From contig JAKAVC010000042.1 in NCBI GenBank assembly GCA_021817345.1, forward strand, positions 1 through 64,000: 64,000 nt of DNA, given 5' to 3'. The notes beneath the pieces are model-generated. The model saw only the letters and a program-made list of their open reading frames with translations, did not search any database and was not told the origin of the DNA. A program made the position numbers and the translations under genes. Positions 60,492 to 64,000 of this stretch are shown here, one piece after another. The stretch comes from Deltaproteobacteria bacterium. Lineage in GTDB: Bacteria; Desulfobacterota; Binatia; Binatales; Binataceae. How positions within the stretch are numbered: the stretch's first letter is position 1; each line of letters starts with the position of its first letter.

Positions 60492-61928
60492 TCAGACAAG
60501 GAGACTAGCCGGATTTTCCAGAAAGCGCTTCAGTTCCTGCAGGAAGCGCCCCGCGACGATCCCGTCGATAATCCGATGGTCGCACGACACCGTCACCATC
60601 ATCGTCCTTCCCACCGCGAGTTGTCCGTTTCGCACCACCGGCTTTTCCTTGATCGCGCTCACCGCGAGAATCGCGGCCTGCGGCGGGACGATCACCGCGG
60701 CGAAGTGCTCCACGCCGACCATCCCCATGTTAGAGATGGTGAAAGTCGCGCCCGAGAGTTCGCCGGTCGTGAACCCTCCGCCTCCGTGCCCCGCCTTGGC
60801 GACCAGACGATGCGACACGGCGGCGATTTCCGGCAGCGCAAGCCGTTCGCACTCGCGGATTACCGGGAGCAAAAGGCCGTCCTCGATCGCGACCGCGACG
60901 CCTATATTGATGTGTGGATGGATCACGATGCCGTCGTTTTCGAAGCTCGCGTTCATCCGCGGAAAGCGCCCGAGCGCAAGCGCCGTCGCCTTGACGATCA
61001 TGTCGTTGTAGGTGATGTCTTCCTCGAAAAGTTCGGTCGTCTCGATCGACTTCTTGAAGCGCACCGCCTCTTCCATGTCGATTTCGACCGTGACGTAAAA
61101 GTGCGGTATCTCGCGCTTGGAGAGCGCCATGCGCTGCGCGATCGTTCTGCGCATGCTGGAGAGTTCCTCGCGCGAGCCGGGCGCTCCTTCGTGCGGATGG
61201 ACCAGGCGGCGGAACTTGAACATCTGCTGCTCGCGCAGATAGTTGTCCACGTCGCGCTTGGTGATACGGCCGTCGGGCCCGGTGCCGCGCACGTGCTCGA
61301 GGTCGACGCCGGCCTCCTCGGCCGCGCGGCGCGCAAGCGGCGAGGCGCGCAGCTTGTGCCCTTCGGGCTCGACTTCGGGAGTCTCGACGATCCTGAGCGG
61401 CTGGCGCGGCGGCGCGGCCAGCGCGGTCGGAGCGGCCGACGGATGAAGGCCCATCGCGGGATGGAACGCGGGAGGGCCCGCTTCCTCTTCCTCCATCTCG
61501 GGCGGAGCGTTGACCGTGGCTTTGCGGGCAACAGCCGGAGCCTTTTCCGGCTCGCTGGCGGGCTTTGCCTCGGGCGCGGGGGCTTTTTCCGCAATCCTGG
61601 GCCGGGCGGGTTTCGCCGCCGCGGCTTCAACCGGTATCGCCGTCGCGACCGGCGCCTCGGCCGGTTTCGCGCGCCTGGCGGAAGCCTCGCCGGGCGCGCG
61701 CATCATCGCGATCACCGCGCCGACCGGAGCGCTCTCGCCCTCCTTGAGCTTCAGCTCATCGAGCACGCCGTCCTCGAAGGCTTCGAGCACCATGTCGGCC
61801 TTGTCGGTCTCCACCTCGGCGATAGCGTCGCCATGATGGATCTCGTCACCAGGATGCTTGAGCCAGCGCAGAATTTTTCCCTCCTCCATCGTGTCGGAGA
61901 GCTTCGGCATCGTGATCTCGTTGCTCAT
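60492..61928 (-). CDS. pdhC: Pyruvate dehydrogenase E2, dihydrolipoyl acyltransferase
   Basis: 478 aa from ATG 61928. One lipoyl domain (1-80; Lys43 in VETDKADMVLEA), an Ala/Pro/Glu-rich linker (80-215), peripheral-subunit-binding domain ASPLARRAAEEAGVDLEHVR and GTGPDGRITKRDVDNYL, and a catalytic domain with VSCDHRIIDGIVAGRFLQEL. Acyl carrier and transfer centre of the complex; octanoate/lipoate is supplied through lipB and lipA nearby. Pyruvate specificity rests on the neighbouring E1 genes. Confidence 0.94.
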   Translation of the reverse strand: MSNEITMPKLSDTMEEGKILRWLKHPGDEIHHGDAIAEVETDKADMVLEAFEDGVLDELKLKEGESAPVGAVIAMMRAPGEASARRAKPAEAPVATAIPVEAAAAKPARPRIAEKAPAPEAKPASEPEKAPAVARKATVNAPPEMEEEEAGPPAFHPAMGLHPSAAPTALAAPPRQPLRIVETPEVEPEGHKLRASPLARRAAEEAGVDLEHVRGTGPDGRITKRDVDNYLREQQMFKFRRLVHPHEGAPGSREELSSMRRTIAQRMALSKREIPHFYVTVEIDMEEAVRFKKSIETTELFEEDITYNDMIVKATALALGRFPRMNASFENDGIVIHPHINIGVAVAIEDGLLLPVIRECERLALPEIAAVSHRLVAKAGHGGGGFTTGELSGATFTISNMGMVGVEHFAAVIVPPQAAILAVSAIKEKPVVRNGQLAVGRTMMVTVSCDHRIIDGIVAGRFLQELKRFLENPASLLV

Positions 61929-62026
61929 AAGTCCGCTCTTTCCGTATTGTGGGCGCAAGCCAGGCGATCCGACAAGGCGTGCGCGGATTGATACGCCGGG
62001 GCGCGAAAAACGGGAGGTGTCTTCGA

Positions 62027-62320
62027 TTGGAAGTGGGGGAAATTCCCGAGCGCGAATGGCTTCAGGCCGGGTTCTTCTGGATAGGGCTGGGATTGCTCAT
62101 GGCATTGCCATGGGTTCGGCAGTCGATTCTGGCGCAGGCCGCACGCTTCGTGTTCTGCCTTACAGTCGTGGTGCATATCGGCGAAGCCTTCTACAACGCG
62201 AGCCTTGCCCGGCGCGCCAACCTCGATCCGTACCGGTGGGCGATCAGGTCACTGTTTCTCGGCTACCTCGCGCTCAGGCGGCTCAGAGAAGTCGTTTCGT
62301 CAACCGGCCATCCCATGTGA
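62027..62320 (+). CDS. DUF4499/TMEM254-like small membrane protein
   Basis: 97 aa from TTG 62027, chosen because GGGAGG is 9 bp upstream; a GTG at 61949 would add 26 residues. Two to three hydrophobic segments (QAGFFWIGLGLLMALPWV, ARFVFCLTVVVHIGEAFYN) and a region HIGEAFYNASLARRANLDPY then WAIRSLFLGYLALRRL. The pattern HxxEA...AR..GL....W..qtlllG..sL resembles DUF4499/TMEM254, a family best known from eukaryotes. It lies in the gap between pdhB and pdhC on the opposite strand. Function unknown. Confidence 0.5.
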   Translation: MEVGEIPEREWLQAGFFWIGLGLLMALPWVRQSILAQAARFVFCLTVVVHIGEAFYNASLARRANLDPYRWAIRSLFLGYLALRRLREVVSSTGHPM

Positions 62321-62351
62321 GGCGCGCGCCCGGCACCGCGCCCGTTTCACC

Positions 62352-63323
62352 CTACACGATTCGTTCCGCCGCGCTGATGATGTCGGCGGGGCTCGGCAGC
62401 GCCGCCTTTTCGAGCCGCGCGTTATACGGCATCGGCGTGTCCATCGTTGCCACCCGCTCGACCGGCGCGTCGAGATGATCGAAGGCCTTCTCGTACAATT
62501 GCGCCGCGATTTCCGCGCCCGCGCCGCCGGTGCGCCATCCCTCGTACACGACGATCGCCTTGCCGGTCTTTTTGACCGATTCGAGCACCGTGTCGAGATC
62601 GAGCGGATTGAGCGTGCGAAGATCGATCACCTCGGCGTCGGTTCCCATGTTCTCCAGTTCTTGCGCGGCGGCGAGCGTGTCGTAAACGCATTTCGAGTAT
62701 GAAACGAGCGTCAGGTCCTTGCCCTCGCGCAGGACGTTGGCTTTGCCGAAGGGCACCAGATGCTCGCCGTCGGGCACTTCGCCCTTCACATGATAGAGCG
62801 ATTCGTGTTCGAGGAAGATCACCGGATCCTCCTGGCGCAGCGCGGTCTTGAGCAGCCCCTTGGCGTCCGCGGGCGTGGCCGGAATCACGACGCGCAGTCC
62901 CGGGCAGTGCATGAAGTACGCTTCGAGGTTCTGGCTATGCTGCGCGCCCAACTGATGGCCCGCGCCCTGCGGCGCGCGGATTACGATCGGAACCTTGGCC
63001 TTGCCGCCGAACATGTAATGGATTTTGGCCGCGTTGTTCACGATCTGATCGAGCGCGAGCAGTCCGAAGTTGACCGTCATCAGCTCGACGATCGGCCTGA
63101 GTCCGCCCATCGCGGCGCCGATTCCAGCGCCTACGAAGGTGAGTTCGGATATCGGCGTGTCGCGCACGCGTTTTTCTCCGTATATCGCGAGCAGGCCGTC
63201 GGTCACCTTGAAAGCGCCGCCGAAGTAGCCGACCTCCTCGCCCATGATGAAGATGCGCTCGTCGCGATCGAGTTCCTCGCGCAGCGCCTGGTTCAATGCT
63301 TCACGATAGGTAATCTGGGACAT
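62352..63323 (-). CDS. pdhB: Pyruvate dehydrogenase E1 beta subunit
   Basis: 323 aa from ATG 63323. Transketolase-like pyrimidine domain with FIMGEEVGYFGGAFKVTDGL, ELTFVGAGIGAAMGGLRPIVE and the IRAPQGAGHQLGAQHSQ region with His. Then a transketolase C-terminal domain. It pairs with pdhA in an alpha2-beta2 thiamine diphosphate enzyme. Two-subunit E1, as in Gram-positive and many alphaproteobacterial-type complexes. 18 bp after pdhA. Confidence 0.94.
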   Translation of the reverse strand: MSQITYREALNQALREELDRDERIFIMGEEVGYFGGAFKVTDGLLAIYGEKRVRDTPISELTFVGAGIGAAMGGLRPIVELMTVNFGLLALDQIVNNAAKIHYMFGGKAKVPIVIRAPQGAGHQLGAQHSQNLEAYFMHCPGLRVVIPATPADAKGLLKTALRQEDPVIFLEHESLYHVKGEVPDGEHLVPFGKANVLREGKDLTLVSYSKCVYDTLAAAQELENMGTDAEVIDLRTLNPLDLDTVLESVKKTGKAIVVYEGWRTGGAGAEIAAQLYEKAFDHLDAPVERVATMDTPMPYNARLEKAALPSPADIISAAERIV

Positions 63324-63341
63324 GCGCGGACCTCCCTCGGC

Positions 63342-64000
63342 TCACTCGACGTAAACGTTCTTCGCGAGCTCTTCGAGCGGCGGCTCGGGGCTCTCGTCCG
63401 CGAACTTGACCGCGTCGTCGATAACCGCGCCGACCTCGGCGTCTATCTGGTCGAGACGCGCCTCGCTGACGCGCTTTTCGGCGAGCAGGCGCCGGCGCAG
63501 GTTCTTGATCGGGTCGCGCTCCTGCCAGATTCGTTCCTCGCGCTTGGAGCGGTATTCCACCGGATCGGACATCGAATGGCCGCGGAAGCGATAGGTCACC
63601 GCCTCGATCAGCGACGGGCCGTCGCCCTCGCGCGCACGCGCCGCCGCCTCGGTCACCGCCCGGTACACGTCGAGCACATCCATCCCGTCCACCCGCACTC
63701 CCGGCATCTTGTACGGCTCGGCGAAGCGGTAAAGCTCTTCCTGGCAGATGGCGTTCTGCACCAGCGTGCCCATCCCATAGAAATTGTTCTCGCAGATGAA
63801 GATGACCGGGAGCTTCCAGAGCGAGGCCAGGTTGAGCGATTCGTGGAAAGCGCCCTGCGGCAGCGCGCCGTCGCCGAAGAAGCAGCACGCCACTTCGGGC
63901 TCTTCCTTGTAGGCGATGGAAAGCCCGAGTCCGACCGCGAGCGGAAGTCCGCCGCCCACGATCGCGTAGCCGCCCATGAAGCGGATATCGGGGTCGAACA
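63342..64000 (-). CDS. pdhA: Pyruvate dehydrogenase E1 alpha subunit, C-terminal part
   Basis: Frame runs off the right edge of the window; about 219 codons are seen, the full protein being about 320-340. The thiamine diphosphate motif GDG...N is present as FFGDGALPQGAFHESLN and ICENNFYGMGT. Phosphorylation-loop-like region YRFRGHSMSDPVEYRSKREE. First gene of the PDH run. A branched-chain E1 alpha is an alternative; neighbours favour pyruvate. Confidence 0.92.
   Translation of the reverse strand, partial: FDPDIRFMGGYAIVGGGLPLAVGLGLSIAYKEEPEVACCFFGDGALPQGAFHESLNLASLWKLPVIFICENNFYGMGTLVQNAICQEELYRFAEPYKMPGVRVDGMDVLDVYRAVTEAAARAREGDGPSLIEAVTYRFRGHSMSDPVEYRSKREERIWQERDPIKNLRRRLLAEKRVSEARLDQIDAEVGAVIDDAVKFADESPEPPLEELAKNVYVE

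Overview
The window is a high-GC bacterial chromosome segment with short intergenic gaps and many GTG and TTG starts. It comes from a diderm: it carries BamD, a Mla lipid-transport operon and several lipoproteins. It also carries an F420-related gene pair (a CofC-like guanylyltransferase and an LLM-class oxidoreductase), desulforedoxin-like mini-proteins, a homoprotocatechuate (hpa-type) aromatic catabolic cluster and acyl-CoA enzymes. Together these suggest a chemoheterotroph of the Desulfobacterota/Binatota kind. The taxon is an inference from gene content, not something the sequence proves.

Layout. 1-3.4 kb: end of an integrated island, with a partial IS256-family element, a DUF262 gene that appears cut short by it, an excisionase-like HTH protein and a tyrosine recombinase abutting the 3' end of tRNA-Ser(GCT). 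3.7-10.1 kb: lipoprotein, UspA, a CaCA-type exchanger divergent from a SERCA-like Ca2+ ATPase, and an M20 amidohydrolase. 10.2-17.0 kb: minus-strand run hpaE, hpaD, DapA-like aldolase, hpaB-like, trmB, bamD (BamD carries an extra C-terminal domain). 17.2-26.9 kb: mixed genes including a LON-domain protein, lipoprotein, MBL hydrolase, dodecin, acetoacetate decarboxylase-like protein, acyltransferase, hydrolase, exported beta-propeller, SPL-like radical SAM protein and GlsB. 27.1-34.0 kb: minus-strand run ygfZ, desulforedoxin-like 2, amidohydrolase, enoyl-CoA hydratase, acyl-CoA synthetase, enoyl-CoA hydratase, desulforedoxin-like 1, ferritin-like diiron protein. 34.3-38.6 kb: small membrane protein, exported Tyr/Pro/Gly-repeat protein, cupin, efp and a THUMP methyltransferase. 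38.7-45.1 kb: the conserved run rplU-rpmA-(LLM)-obgE-proB-proA-nadD-rsfS. 45.2-51.1 kb: RHH antitoxin-like protein, SufT, exonuclease-UvrC fusion, two hydrolases and a TPR-SH3 lipoprotein. 51.3-55.6 kb: cofC-mlaE-mlaF-mlaD-mlaC-mlaA. 55.7-64 kb: lipA, lipB, an MFS carrier and the pyruvate dehydrogenase genes pdhA-pdhB-pdhC-lpdA, with the lipoate genes close to their lipoylated client.

Three intergenic copies of a repeat built around GAT(C/T)CTTCGCT...CTCAGGATGAC arms are present. Two sit inside MITE-like elements of about 180-210 bp with outer inverted repeats and CTAG edges, where the CTAG supplies the TAG stop codon of the neighbouring minus-strand gene. The third copy is a tandem triplet that forms the C-terminal tail of the exonuclease-UvrC protein.

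The most interesting candidate system is the 27-34 kb run. There, two unannotated desulforedoxin-like proteins of 39 and 47 aa bracket an acyl-CoA activation and hydration module ending in a diiron ferritin-like protein.
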